Source: Clostridia bacterium
GTDB taxonomy: Bacteria > Bacillota > Clostridia > Oscillospirales > Acutalibacteraceae
Direction of reading: 5' to 3'
Length of the DNA stretch: 5,554 nt
NCBI GenBank assembly: GCA_900763035.1
Contig: CAAFIS010000182.1
Span: 1-5,554, forward strand
Part shown: positions 1-5,554 of the stretch, piece by piece
Position numbering within the stretch: the first letter of the stretch is position 1
Layout of the letters: every line of letters starts with the position of its first letter
The notes under the pieces: model-generated
The model's input: only the letters and a program-made list of their open reading frames with translations
Told to the model about the DNA's origin: nothing
Database searches by the model: none
Made by a program: the position numbers and the translations under genes

Positions 1-321
1 ATCGAATACGTGCTGTCGTATTTCAGCAACACCGTGTCGTTTCTGCGCGTCGGCGCGTTCGTGCTGGTGCACGCCGGGATGATGCTGGTGGTGTATTCCA
101 TGGCGCCTGCCGCGGGTGCGGGCAGGATCGCGGTGCTGGTGCTCGGCAACGTGCTGATCATGGGCATCGAGGGCGTGCTGACCTATATCCAGGTGCTGCG
201 TCTGGGATTTTACGAGATGTTCAGCCGGTTCTATCAAGGCGACGGCAAGCCGTTCTCCGCGTTCTCGCTGGCACATTTGGCGCAGCGGGCGGGGGCGGCA
301 CGCCGCAGCGATAAAGCATAA
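1..321 (+). CDS. ntpI: V-type ATP synthase subunit I, C-terminal part (5' truncated by window)
   Basis: The reading frame is open from base 1 and ends at TAA 319-321, giving the last 106 residues of a protein that is usually about 600-700 residues long. Subunit I (subunit a) is the membrane stator beside the K ring and supplies the two ion half-channels. Two hydrophobic helices are visible, roughly residues 12-35 and 44-68 of the fragment. R16 in the FLRVGAF stretch matches the essential arginine of yeast Vph1 (R735). E57 and R67, ten residues apart, match Vph1 E789 and R799. The C-terminal FYEMFSRFYQGDGKPFSAF stretch is the family's conserved ending, followed by a short Ala/Arg-rich tail. 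The true start lies upstream of the window; the GTG at base 10 is an internal valine codon. The family assignment is secure from motifs; the equivalence of individual residues was aligned by eye. Confidence 0.95.
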   Translation: MEYVLSYFSNTVSFLRVGAFVLVHAGMMLVVYSMAPAAGAGRIAVLVLGNVLIMGIEGVLTYIQVLRLGFYEMFSRFYQGDGKPFSAFSLAHLAQRAGAARRSDKA

Positions 322-326
322 GGAGG
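320..326 (+). promoter_or_regulatory. Ribosome binding site of subunit K, fused to the ntpI stop codon
   Basis: AAGGAGG shares its two A bases with the TAA stop of ntpI and lies 9 bases before the ATG at 336. It is a full-strength Shine-Dalgarno site, fitting the high copy number needed for a ring subunit. The overlap with the stop codon suggests ribosomes finishing ntpI can reinitiate here. Confidence 0.8.
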
Positions 327-335
327 AAAAAACTC

Positions 336-806
336 ATGAAAGCTCTGTTGTTCATCATCCCGGTACTGGTGCTGGCGGCGTCGGTGGCGTTCGCCGTATA
401 TAAGGTGCGCCGCGGCGTATCGCCAAAAAAGATGTTCTGCATGAATTTGGCCGTGGCGGGCGTGCTGCTGGTGCTGTGCGGCGGCGCGGCGCTGAACGTT
501 TCCGCCGCCCCGGCCGAGGAGAGCGCCGGCGCCGTCGACACGGTGCAGGCGGATGACGCGCAGAAGGACGGCGCCGACGGCATCGCGCTGGGGCTCGGCC
601 TGCTGGCCGCGGGCCTCGTCACGGGTCTGGCGGGCATCGGCGGCGGTATCGCCGTGGCGGCGGGCGCGCCCGCCGCGATCGGCGCCACCAGCGAGGACCC
701 GAAGATGTTCGGCCGTGCGCTGATCTTCGTCGCTCTGGGCGAGTCGATCGCCCTGTACGGCGTGGTCATCTCCATCCTGATCCTGCAGGGGCTCGGCGTG
801 CTGTAA
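336..806 (+). CDS. ntpK: V-type ATP synthase subunit K (proteolipid c-ring subunit)
   Basis: This 156-residue protein forms the membrane rotor ring that carries ions past subunit I. Four hydrophobic segments are visible: about 3-22, 33-57, 83-110 and 124-151. Residues 83-156 are a clear c-type hairpin. It has a glycine-rich first helix (GIGGGIAVAAG, 100-110), a polar loop TSEDP (118-122), and a second helix with the ion-binding carboxylate E136 in ALGESIALYG. The gapless spacing from loop proline P122 to E136 equals that in Enterococcus hirae NtpK (E139). The N-terminal pair of segments has no membrane carboxylate and no recognisable c-hairpin motif. It ends in VSAAPAEES followed by an acidic, alanine-rich linker (59-82), so residues 55-57 could be a signal-peptidase AxA-like site. 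By eye, V107 sits where E. hirae has the Na+ ligand Q110, which leans toward H+, while S137 and Y141 recall the ES...Y pattern of Na+ rings. Ion type is therefore undecided. The start ATG is set by the AAGGAGG site 9 bases upstream. Confidence 0.93.
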   Translation: MKALLFIIPVLVLAASVAFAVYKVRRGVSPKKMFCMNLAVAGVLLVLCGGAALNVSAAPAEESAGAVDTVQADDAQKDGADGIALGLGLLAAGLVTGLAGIGGGIAVAAGAPAAIGATSEDPKMFGRALIFVALGESIALYGVVISILILQGLGVL

Positions 807-825
807 GGCGCGCCCCGAACGAACC

Positions 826-1131
826 ATGAGATTTTATCTGATCAGCGATAACGTGGATACGCAGCTGGGCCTGCGTCTGGCGGGGATCGACGGCGTCGTC
901 GTGCACGAGCCGGCGGCCGTGGAGCGGGAGCTGGACCGCGCCATCGCGGACGAAACGGTCGGCGTCGTCCTGATCACCGAGCCGCTGGCGCGGCAGTGCG
1001 GTCCGCTGATCGACAAAACGAAGCTGACCGTGGCGCGTCCGCTGGTCGTGGAGATCCCCGATCGGCACGGCAGCCGCACGAAGGACAGCATCACGCGCTA
1101 TGTGCGCGACGCGATCGGCGTAAAATTTTGA
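826..1131 (+). CDS. ntpF: V-type ATP synthase subunit F
   Basis: This 101-residue protein is the small central-stalk subunit that binds the shaft subunit D (it is called NtpG in the E. hirae naming). The whole length matches the family: the N-terminal strand RFYLISDNVDTQLGLRLAGI (2-21), then GVVVHE (23-28), the central strand VGVVLITE (45-52), and the C-terminal signature LVVEIPDRHGS (73-83) followed by an ITRYVRDAIGVKF helix. The size is typical (about 100 residues). The start lies 19 bases after ntpK. Unlike its neighbours it has no good Shine-Dalgarno site: the bases before the ATG read cgccccgaacgaacc. The start is still well supported because it matches the family's N-terminus exactly. 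It lies between K and E and is followed by subunit E after 14 bases. Confidence 0.95.
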   Translation: MRFYLISDNVDTQLGLRLAGIDGVVVHEPAAVERELDRAIADETVGVVLITEPLARQCGPLIDKTKLTVARPLVVEIPDRHGSRTKDSITRYVRDAIGVKF

Positions 1132-1132
1132 C

Positions 1133-1138
1133 GGGAGG
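1133..1138 (+). promoter_or_regulatory. Ribosome binding site that fixes the start of subunit E
   Basis: GGGAGG lies 7 bases before the ATG at 1146. The frame is open further upstream (back through the end of ntpF, which is read in another frame), so this site and the position just after the ntpF stop codon decide the start. Confidence 0.75.
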
Positions 1139-1145
1139 GATCGCC

Positions 1146-1766
1146 ATGAGCGAAACGGGATCGGACCGCAAGCTGGCATTGTTCCTCGAGGCGATCCGCG
1201 AGGCCGCCGAGGAGAGCTGCCGCACCGTGGAGGAGCAGACCGCGCAGATCACGCGCCGGCAGCTGCAAAAGGCGGAAAAGGAAGTGCACGACCGGCACGA
1301 GGTGACCTATCACAACGCGCTCTCGCAGGTGCGCCGCAAGGCAGACAGCGAGATCGCTGCGTACCGTGCCGCCTCCCGCAGCCGCCTGACGCAGCTGCGC
1401 GAGGCTTACGAGCGCACCGTGTTCTCGGATGCGACGGCAAAGATCGAGGCGTTCACCCGCACGGCGGAGTACGCCGCGCTGCTGGAGCGCAGCGCGGCGC
1501 GGCTGGCCGCACTGTGCCCGGAAGGGGACGGCACGGCGGTGCTTTATCTGCGTCCGGCGGACGAGGGCTTTGCCGACCGGGTGCGGGCGGCGTTTCGCGC
1601 CGCGTGCCCGGCGGGCTGCACGGTGCGCACGGATGAGGGCATCCGTCTGGGCGGCCTGCGGCTCTCATGCCCGGCGGCGCAGCTGACGGCGGACGATACG
1701 CTGGAGGAACGGCTGGAGCACCAACGCCCGGCGTTCCGCCAAACGTCCGGACTGACGGTGGTGTAA
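1146..1766 (+). CDS. ntpE: V-type ATP synthase subunit E (peripheral stalk)
   Basis: This 206-residue protein is the long stator-stalk subunit that ties the A3B3 head to subunit I. Residues about 5-110 are a highly charged, Ala/Glu/Arg/Gln-rich helix with heptad-like spacing and no proline, as expected for the E-G coiled coil. Residues about 110-206 form the smaller globular head-binding domain. It ends with the family's weakly conserved pattern of a glycine-led strand (GGLRLSC, 169-175) followed by an acidic helix start (DDTLEERLE, 183-191), comparable to the GG...D.(S/T)...RLE pattern of other E subunits. The length is usual (about 190-210). The stalk partner, subunit G/H, is not in the window. 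The identification rests on general architecture, the C-terminal motif and position in the operon, because subunit E diverges quickly in sequence. The next gene, subunit A, starts 12 bases later. Confidence 0.88.
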   Translation: MSETGSDRKLALFLEAIREAAEESCRTVEEQTAQITRRQLQKAEKEVHDRHEVTYHNALSQVRRKADSEIAAYRAASRSRLTQLREAYERTVFSDATAKIEAFTRTAEYAALLERSAARLAALCPEGDGTAVLYLRPADEGFADRVRAAFRAACPAGCTVRTDEGIRLGGLRLSCPAAQLTADDTLEERLEHQRPAFRQTSGLTVV

Positions 1767-1771
1767 GGAGG
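1765..1771 (+). promoter_or_regulatory. Ribosome binding site of subunit A, fused to the ntpE stop codon
   Basis: AAGGAGG overlaps the ntpE TAA stop by two bases and lies 7 bases before the ATG at 1779. It repeats the TAAGGAGG arrangement seen between subunits I and K. Confidence 0.8.
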
Positions 1772-1778
1772 CGAGCGT

Positions 1779-3566
1779 ATGGCTGACAAAACGGCCGGGG
1801 CACGGATCGTGCGCATCAACGGGCCGGTGGTCGGCGTCGAGGGCGGCGACCTGTCGATGACCGAAATGGTCTACGTGGGCAGAGAACGCCTGATCGGCGA
1901 GGTGATCTCGCTGTCCGGCAGCGAGGCGACCGTGCAGGTGTACGAGGAAACGGTGGGCCTCGGCATCGGCGAGCCGGTGTTCGGTACCGGTGCGCCGATG
2001 TGCGTCACGCTGGGGCCGGGGATCCTCGACAATATCTTCGACGGCATCCTGCGCCCGCTGTCTGCCGTGTGCGAGGACAACGGGATCTATATCGCCCGCG
2101 GCGCGAACGCGCCGTCGCTCGACGGGACGCGCCGCTATGCGGTCAGTGTGCGGGCAAAGGCGGGGGATACCCTCTCGCCCGGCCAGATCTATGCCGAGCT
2201 GCCGGAAACGGAAACGGTCACCCACCGCTGCCCCGTCCCGCCGGAGTGCGGCGGGCAGGTGGTGTGGGCCGCGCCGGACGGCGAATATACGGTAGAGGAC
2301 GAGATCGTGCGCCTGCGTATGCCGGACGGGCAGGAAAAAACGCTGACGCTGTGCCAGCGCTGGCCGATCCGCGTGCCGCGTCCCGTGCGGCGGCGTTTGC
2401 CGCCTTCCGCACCGCTGATCACCGGCCAGCGCGTGATCGATACCATGTTCCCGCTGGCCAAGGGCGGCGCGGCGGCGATCCCCGGCGGCTTCGGCACGGG
2501 CAAGACCATGACGCAGCACCAGATCGCCAAATGGTGCGATGCGGACATCATCATCTATATCGGCTGCGGCGAGCGCGGTAACGAGATGACCGACGTGCTC
2601 GGCGAGTTCTCCGCCCTCGTCGATCCCAAAAGCGGCAAGCCGCTGATGCAGCGCACGGTGCTGATCGCCAACACCTCCAATATGCCGGTGGCGGCGCGCG
2701 AGGCATCGATCTATACCGGTATCACGCTGGCGGAATATTACCGCGACATGGGCTACCATACCGCGATCATGGCCGATTCGACCTCCCGCTGGGCGGAGGC
2801 TCTGCGCGAGATCTCCGGCCGTCTGGAGGAGATGCCCGCGGACGAGGGCTTCCCGGCCTATCTGCCCTCCCGTCTGGGCGAGTTCTACGAGCGCGCCGGG
2901 ATGATGGAAACGCTTTGCGGGGCCACTGGCTCGGTGTCGGTCATCGGTGCAGTGTCGCCGCAGGGCGCGGATATGTCGGAGCCGGTGACGCAGAACACCA
3001 AGCGCTTCACCCGCTGCTTTTGGGCACTGGACAAAAGTCTGGCCTATGCCCGCCACTATCCGGCCATCAACTGGACGAACAGCTACAGCGGCTATCTGGA
3101 GGATCTGCGCCCGTGGTATGATGAGCGGCTGGGCGACGGCTTTCTGCGCGACCGCGATCGGCTCTGCGCGATCCTGACCGAGGAAAGCAGCCTGATGGAG
3201 ATCGTGAAGCTGATCGGTGCGGACGTGCTGCCGGACGACCAAAAGCTGACGCTGGAGATCGCACGGGTGATCCGCGTGGGCTTTCTGCAGCAAAACGCCT
3301 TCCACGCGGACGACACGTTCGTTTCGCTGCAAAAGCAGCAGAAGATGATGCGCGCCGTGCTCTACCTGTACCAAAAGGCAGGGGAGCTGGTGGCGCAGCA
3401 GGTGCCGCTGTCGAAATTGCAGGCCACCGGCCTGTTCGATAAGGCGGTCAAGCTGAAATACGACGTGCCGAACAGCCATATCGAGCTGCTCGACGACTTT
3501 TTGGGCGAGGTCGACCGCGCACTGTCCGCCATCCGCCCGATCGCAGGGAGGGACAGCACATGGTGA
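1779..3566 (+). CDS. ntpA: V-type ATP synthase subunit A (catalytic)
   Basis: This 595-residue protein is the ATP-hydrolysing or ATP-synthesising subunit of the A3B3 head. In order it shows an N-terminal beta-barrel ([15 protein letters not shown], from residue 8); the non-homologous region specific to A subunits, roughly 110-185, after GIYIARG (102-108) and containing VPPE..G and GEYTVED (168-174); the P-loop GGFGTGKT (236-243, with K242 and T243 binding phosphate and Mg); and GCGERGNE with catalytic glutamate E265. These are followed by Walker B aspartate D333 in [29 protein letters not shown], the full ATPase alpha/beta signature [10 protein letters not shown] (428-437), and a helical C-terminal domain. 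All catalytic residues are present, so it should be active. The length is normal (about 580-600). The start has a strong AAGGAGG site. The last 7 bases overlap the start of subunit B (ATGGTGA), which suggests coupled translation that would help keep A and B at a 1:1 ratio. Confidence 0.98.
   Translation: MADKTAGARIVRINGPVVGVEGGDLSMTEMVYVGRERLIGEVISLSGSEATVQVYEETVGLGIGEPVFGTGAPMCVTLGPGILDNIFDGILRPLSAVCEDNGIYIARGANAPSLDGTRRYAVSVRAKAGDTLSPGQIYAELPETETVTHRCPVPPECGGQVVWAAPDGEYTVEDEIVRLRMPDGQEKTLTLCQRWPIRVPRPVRRRLPPSAPLITGQRVIDTMFPLAKGGAAAIPGGFGTGKTMTQHQIAKWCDADIIIYIGCGERGNEMTDVLGEFSALVDPKSGKPLMQRTVLIANTSNMPVAAREASIYTGITLAEYYRDMGYHTAIMADSTSRWAEALREISGRLEEMPADEGFPAYLPSRLGEFYERAGMMETLCGATGSVSVIGAVSPQGADMSEPVTQNTKRFTRCFWALDKSLAYARHYPAINWTNSYSGYLEDLRPWYDERLGDGFLRDRDRLCAILTEESSLMEIVKLIGADVLPDDQKLTLEIARVIRVGFLQQNAFHADDTFVSLQKQQKMMRAVLYLYQKAGELVAQQVPLSKLQATGLFDKAVKLKYDVPNSHIELLDDFLGEVDRALSAIRPIAGRDSTW
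3546..3551 (+). promoter_or_regulatory. Ribosome binding site of subunit B inside the end of ntpA
   Basis: GGGAGG lies within the ntpA coding sequence, 8 bases before the subunit B ATG at 3560. With the overlap of the two genes it indicates coupled translation of A and B. Confidence 0.75.
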
Positions 3567-4942
3567 TCGAGCATTCCGGCGTCGCCGAGATCAACGGCCC
3601 GCTGCTGATCTTGGACGGCGTAGAGGGCGCAACGAACGAGGAGATCGTGGAGCTGCGTCTGGATAACGGCAGCAGCCGCATGGGGCGCGTGGTGCAGCTG
3701 GACGGGACGCGCATCGTGGTGCAGGTGTTCGAGGGCACGCGCGGCCTGTCGCTGAAAAACACGCGCGTGTCGCTGACCGGGCATCCGATGGAGCTGGCGC
3801 TGTCCCCGGAGCTGCTGGGGCGCGTGTTCGACGGTGTCGGCCGGCCGATCGACGGGCTGGGCGAGGTGTACCCGGAGCGGTTCGAGAACGTCAACGGCAA
3901 GCCGATCGATCCGGTCAGCCGCATCATGCCGCGCAGCTTCATCAACACCGGCATCTCGGCGATCGACGGGCTGATGACGCTGATCCGCGGGCAAAAGCTG
4001 CCGATCTTCTCCGGCTCCGGGATGCGGCACGACGATCTGGCGCTGCAGATCGCCCGGCAGGCGAACATCGGCGACGGCGAGGATTTCGCCATCGTGTTCG
4101 CGGCCATGGGCGTGAAAAACGACGTGGCGGAGCATTTCCGCCGCTCGTTCGCCGAGGCGGGCGCGATGGGGCGCACCGTGATGTTCCTCAACTTGGCCAG
4201 CGACCCGATCGTGGAGCGCACGATCGCGCCGCGCTGCGCATTGACCGCCGCGGAGTATCTGGCGTTCGAGCGGGATATGCACGTGCTGGTCATCATGACG
4301 GATATGACGAGCTATGCCGAGGCGGTGCGCGAGTTCTCGTCCTCGAAGGGCGAGATCCCCGGCCGCCGCGGCTATCCGGGCTATCTGTATTCGGATCTGG
4401 CCAGCCTGTTCGAGCGGGCGGGCATGGTCAAGGGGAAAAAAGGCTCGGTCACGCAGGTGCCGATCCTGACCATGCCGAACGACGATATCACCCACCCGAT
4501 CCCCGATCTGACGGGCTATATCACCGAGGGACAGATCGTGCTCGATCGGTCGCTGGCCAGTCGCGGGATCTACCCGCCGATCGGCGTGCTGCCGTCGCTG
4601 TCGCGCCTGATGAAAAGCGGCATCGGCGAGGGGTTCACCCGCGCCGATCACAGCGCGGTGGCCAACCAGCTCTTCGCCTGCTACGCGCGCGTGCAGGATG
4701 CGCGCGCCTTGGCCTCCGTCATCGGTGAGGAGGAGCTGAGCGAGAGCGACCGCCAGATCCTGACCTTCGGCAAAGCGTTCGAGCAGCGGTTCCTTGACCA
4801 AGGCATGATCGACCGCAGCATGGAAGAAACGCTCGACCTCGGCTGGGAGCTGCTGCGGCTGCTGCCGCGCCGCCTGCTCGACCGCATCGACGATAAGCTG
4901 CTCGACGAGTATTACGATAAAAAGCCCGACGCGGGCCGATAA
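3560..4942 (+). CDS. ntpB: V-type ATP synthase subunit B (non-catalytic)
   Basis: This 460-residue protein alternates with subunit A in the head and completes the nucleotide pocket. The N-terminal barrel begins [20 protein letters not shown] (4-23). In place of a working P-loop it has [20 protein letters not shown] (148-167), with no GKT. This is the normal state for V-type B subunits and rules out F-type alpha or beta and subunit A. R349 in LPSLSRLM matches the arginine finger of E. hirae NtpB (R350), which reaches into the A-subunit active site. [24 protein letters not shown] is family-typical. The signature [10 protein letters not shown] (339-348) has glycine G342 where the family pattern expects Asp, Asn or His, a departure discussed under findings. 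The length is normal (about 455-465). A GGGAGG site lies 8 bases before the ATG. The gene overlaps ntpA by 7 bases and is followed 18 bases later by subunit D. Confidence 0.98.
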   Translation: MVIEHSGVAEINGPLLILDGVEGATNEEIVELRLDNGSSRMGRVVQLDGTRIVVQVFEGTRGLSLKNTRVSLTGHPMELALSPELLGRVFDGVGRPIDGLGEVYPERFENVNGKPIDPVSRIMPRSFINTGISAIDGLMTLIRGQKLPIFSGSGMRHDDLALQIARQANIGDGEDFAIVFAAMGVKNDVAEHFRRSFAEAGAMGRTVMFLNLASDPIVERTIAPRCALTAAEYLAFERDMHVLVIMTDMTSYAEAVREFSSSKGEIPGRRGYPGYLYSDLASLFERAGMVKGKKGSVTQVPILTMPNDDITHPIPDLTGYITEGQIVLDRSLASRGIYPPIGVLPSLSRLMKSGIGEGFTRADHSAVANQLFACYARVQDARALASVIGEEELSESDRQILTFGKAFEQRFLDQGMIDRSMEETLDLGWELLRLLPRRLLDRIDDKLLDEYYDKKPDAGR

Positions 4943-4945
4943 CGG

Positions 4946-4953
4946 AAAGGAGG
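4946..4953 (+). promoter_or_regulatory. Ribosome binding site that fixes the GTG start of subunit D
   Basis: AAAGGAGG lies 7 bases before GTG 4961. The first in-frame ATG (4994) falls inside the conserved PTKSNLM motif and has no such site, so GTG is the start. Confidence 0.85.
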
Positions 4954-4960
4954 GCGCACC

Positions 4961-5554
4961 GTGGCACAGATCGTCCCGACGAAAAGTAACCTCATGGCTA
5001 CCAAAAAGAGCCTTGAGCTCGCACAGCTCGGCTACGATCTGATGGATCGCAAGCGCAACATCCTGATCCGCGAGATGATGTCGCTGATCGACAGCGCCGC
5101 CGCCGTGCAGGAGCGCATCGACACCACCTACGGCGAGGCATATGCCGCCCTGCAGCGGGCGAACCTCACCTTGGGCTTCTGTGAGGAGGTGGCGGCGGCC
5201 ATCCCGGAGGAGGACGGCCTGACGATCGATCACCGCTCCGTCATGGGGGTCGAGCTGCCGATCGTACGGTTGGAGCCGCACAGCCGCGCGAACTATCCGT
5301 ATTCCACCACCGATTCGCAGCTGGATATCGCCTATGCCCGGTTCGGCAAGGTCAAGGAATTGACTGCCGAGCTGGCCGAGATCGAGAGCAGCGTGTATCT
5401 GCTGGCGGTCGCGATCCGCAAAACGCAGAAGCGCGCCAACGCGCTCAAAAACATCCTGATCCCGCAGTTCACCGAAACGGTGCGCACGATCGGCGAGGCG
5501 CTCGAGGAGAAGGAGCGGGAGGATATGTCCCGCCTGAAGGTCATCAAGGCACAA
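4961..5554 (+). CDS. ntpD: V-type ATP synthase subunit D (central shaft; 3' end cut by window)
   Basis: The frame runs from GTG 4961 to the last base and gives 198 residues with no stop. Subunit D is the rotor shaft that turns inside the A3B3 head and binds subunit F. The N-terminus carries the family signature IVPTKSNLMATKKSLELAQ (4-22), then GYDLMDRKRNILIREMM at the start of the long N-terminal helix. The short middle region has MGVELP (95-100), and the C-terminal helix contains KRANALKNILIP (157-168) and ends in the family-typical RLKVIKA. The family usually ends about 5-20 residues beyond this point, so only a short tail is missing. Two long helices, N- and C-terminal, form the antiparallel coiled-coil shaft. 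It is the only gene with a visible start that uses GTG. Its place after A and B is the usual one. Confidence 0.96.
   Translation, partial: MAQIVPTKSNLMATKKSLELAQLGYDLMDRKRNILIREMMSLIDSAAAVQERIDTTYGEAYAALQRANLTLGFCEEVAAAIPEEDGLTIDHRSVMGVELPIVRLEPHSRANYPYSTTDSQLDIAYARFGKVKELTAELAEIESSVYLLAVAIRKTQKRANALKNILIPQFTETVRTIGEALEEKEREDMSRLKVIKAQ

Noticed and set aside
10..321. Short stand-alone gene beginning at GTG 10
   Set aside because: The frame is already open at base 1 and the residues before GTG continue the conserved subunit I sequence, so this is the end of a cut gene.
807..814. GGCGCGCC palindrome as an operator or terminator
   Set aside because: It is only 8 bases with no loop and no T-run after it, and such strings are common in GC-rich DNA.
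996..1145. Longer subunit E starting upstream, inside ntpF
   Set aside because: The added residues would overlap ntpF by more than 100 bases and do not resemble a subunit E N-terminus. ATG 1146 with GGGAGG 7 bases upstream gives the normal length.
1665..3479. A 604-codon open frame on the - strand, opposite subunit A
   Set aside because: Same reason: it mirrors the codon bias of ntpA, has the same low-complexity His/Arg-rich composition, and has no plausible start context.
4011..4045. Broken P-loop in subunit B as a sign of a pseudogene
   Set aside because: Loss of GKT is normal in V-type B subunits, which bind nucleotide only at the interface with A. The frame is intact and the arginine finger is present.
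3362..5554. A 730-codon open frame on the - strand, opposite subunits B and D
   Set aside because: It is antisense to clearly conserved genes. Its translation is rich in His, Arg, Gln, Asp and Ala with no recognisable domain. Long stop-free antisense frames are expected when the coding strand has GC-rich third positions.
1..5554. CRISPR arrays, insertion sequences, tRNA genes, attachment sites, horizontal-transfer boundaries
   Set aside because: Genes fill the window with gaps of at most 19 bases. I saw no direct repeat array, transposase, terminal inverted repeats or composition break.

Overview
The window holds the core of one V-type (A/V-type) rotary ATPase/ATP synthase operon. All genes lie on the + strand and are tightly packed. 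The order is subunit I (C-terminal end only), K (proteolipid ring), F, E, A (catalytic), B (non-catalytic), then D (rotor shaft, cut by the window end). Gaps between genes are 12 to 19 bases, and A and B overlap by 7 bases. No promoter or terminator is visible, so this is the inside of a longer transcript that continues on both sides.

The DNA is strongly GC-rich, with G or C in most third codon positions. Six of the seven genes have their starts in view, and five of those six have a strong AGGAGG-like ribosome binding site. Two of these sites are fused to the upstream stop codon (TAAGGAGG). The protein sequences (GGFGTGKT P-loop in A, SGSG pseudo P-loop in B, a proteolipid of about 156 residues with an extra N-terminal membrane hairpin) resemble V-type ATPases of Clostridia. 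A GC-rich clostridial lineage such as the Oscillospirales is my best guess, but the assignment is by recall and other Firmicutes or Coriobacteria-like hosts are not excluded.

Layout: 1-321 encodes the last two membrane helices of stator subunit I, including the essential arginines of the ion half-channels. 336-806 encodes the rotor ring subunit carrying the ion-binding glutamate E136. 826-1131 encodes subunit F (central stalk). 1146-1766 encodes subunit E (peripheral stalk). 1779-3566 and 3560-4942 encode A and B, which form the A3B3 head. 4961-5554 encodes almost all of subunit D, the central shaft. Together these couple ATP hydrolysis or synthesis in the A3B3 head, through the D-F shaft, to K-ring rotation against subunit I in the membrane. 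Subunit C (the socket between shaft and ring) and subunit G/H (partner of E) are not in the window.

I found no undescribed system. The points most worth a second look are the composite proteolipid with a possible signal-peptidase site and an altered ion-binding pocket, a glycine replacing a normally acidic or amide residue in the conserved signature of subunit B, the weak translation start of subunit F, and the gene order.
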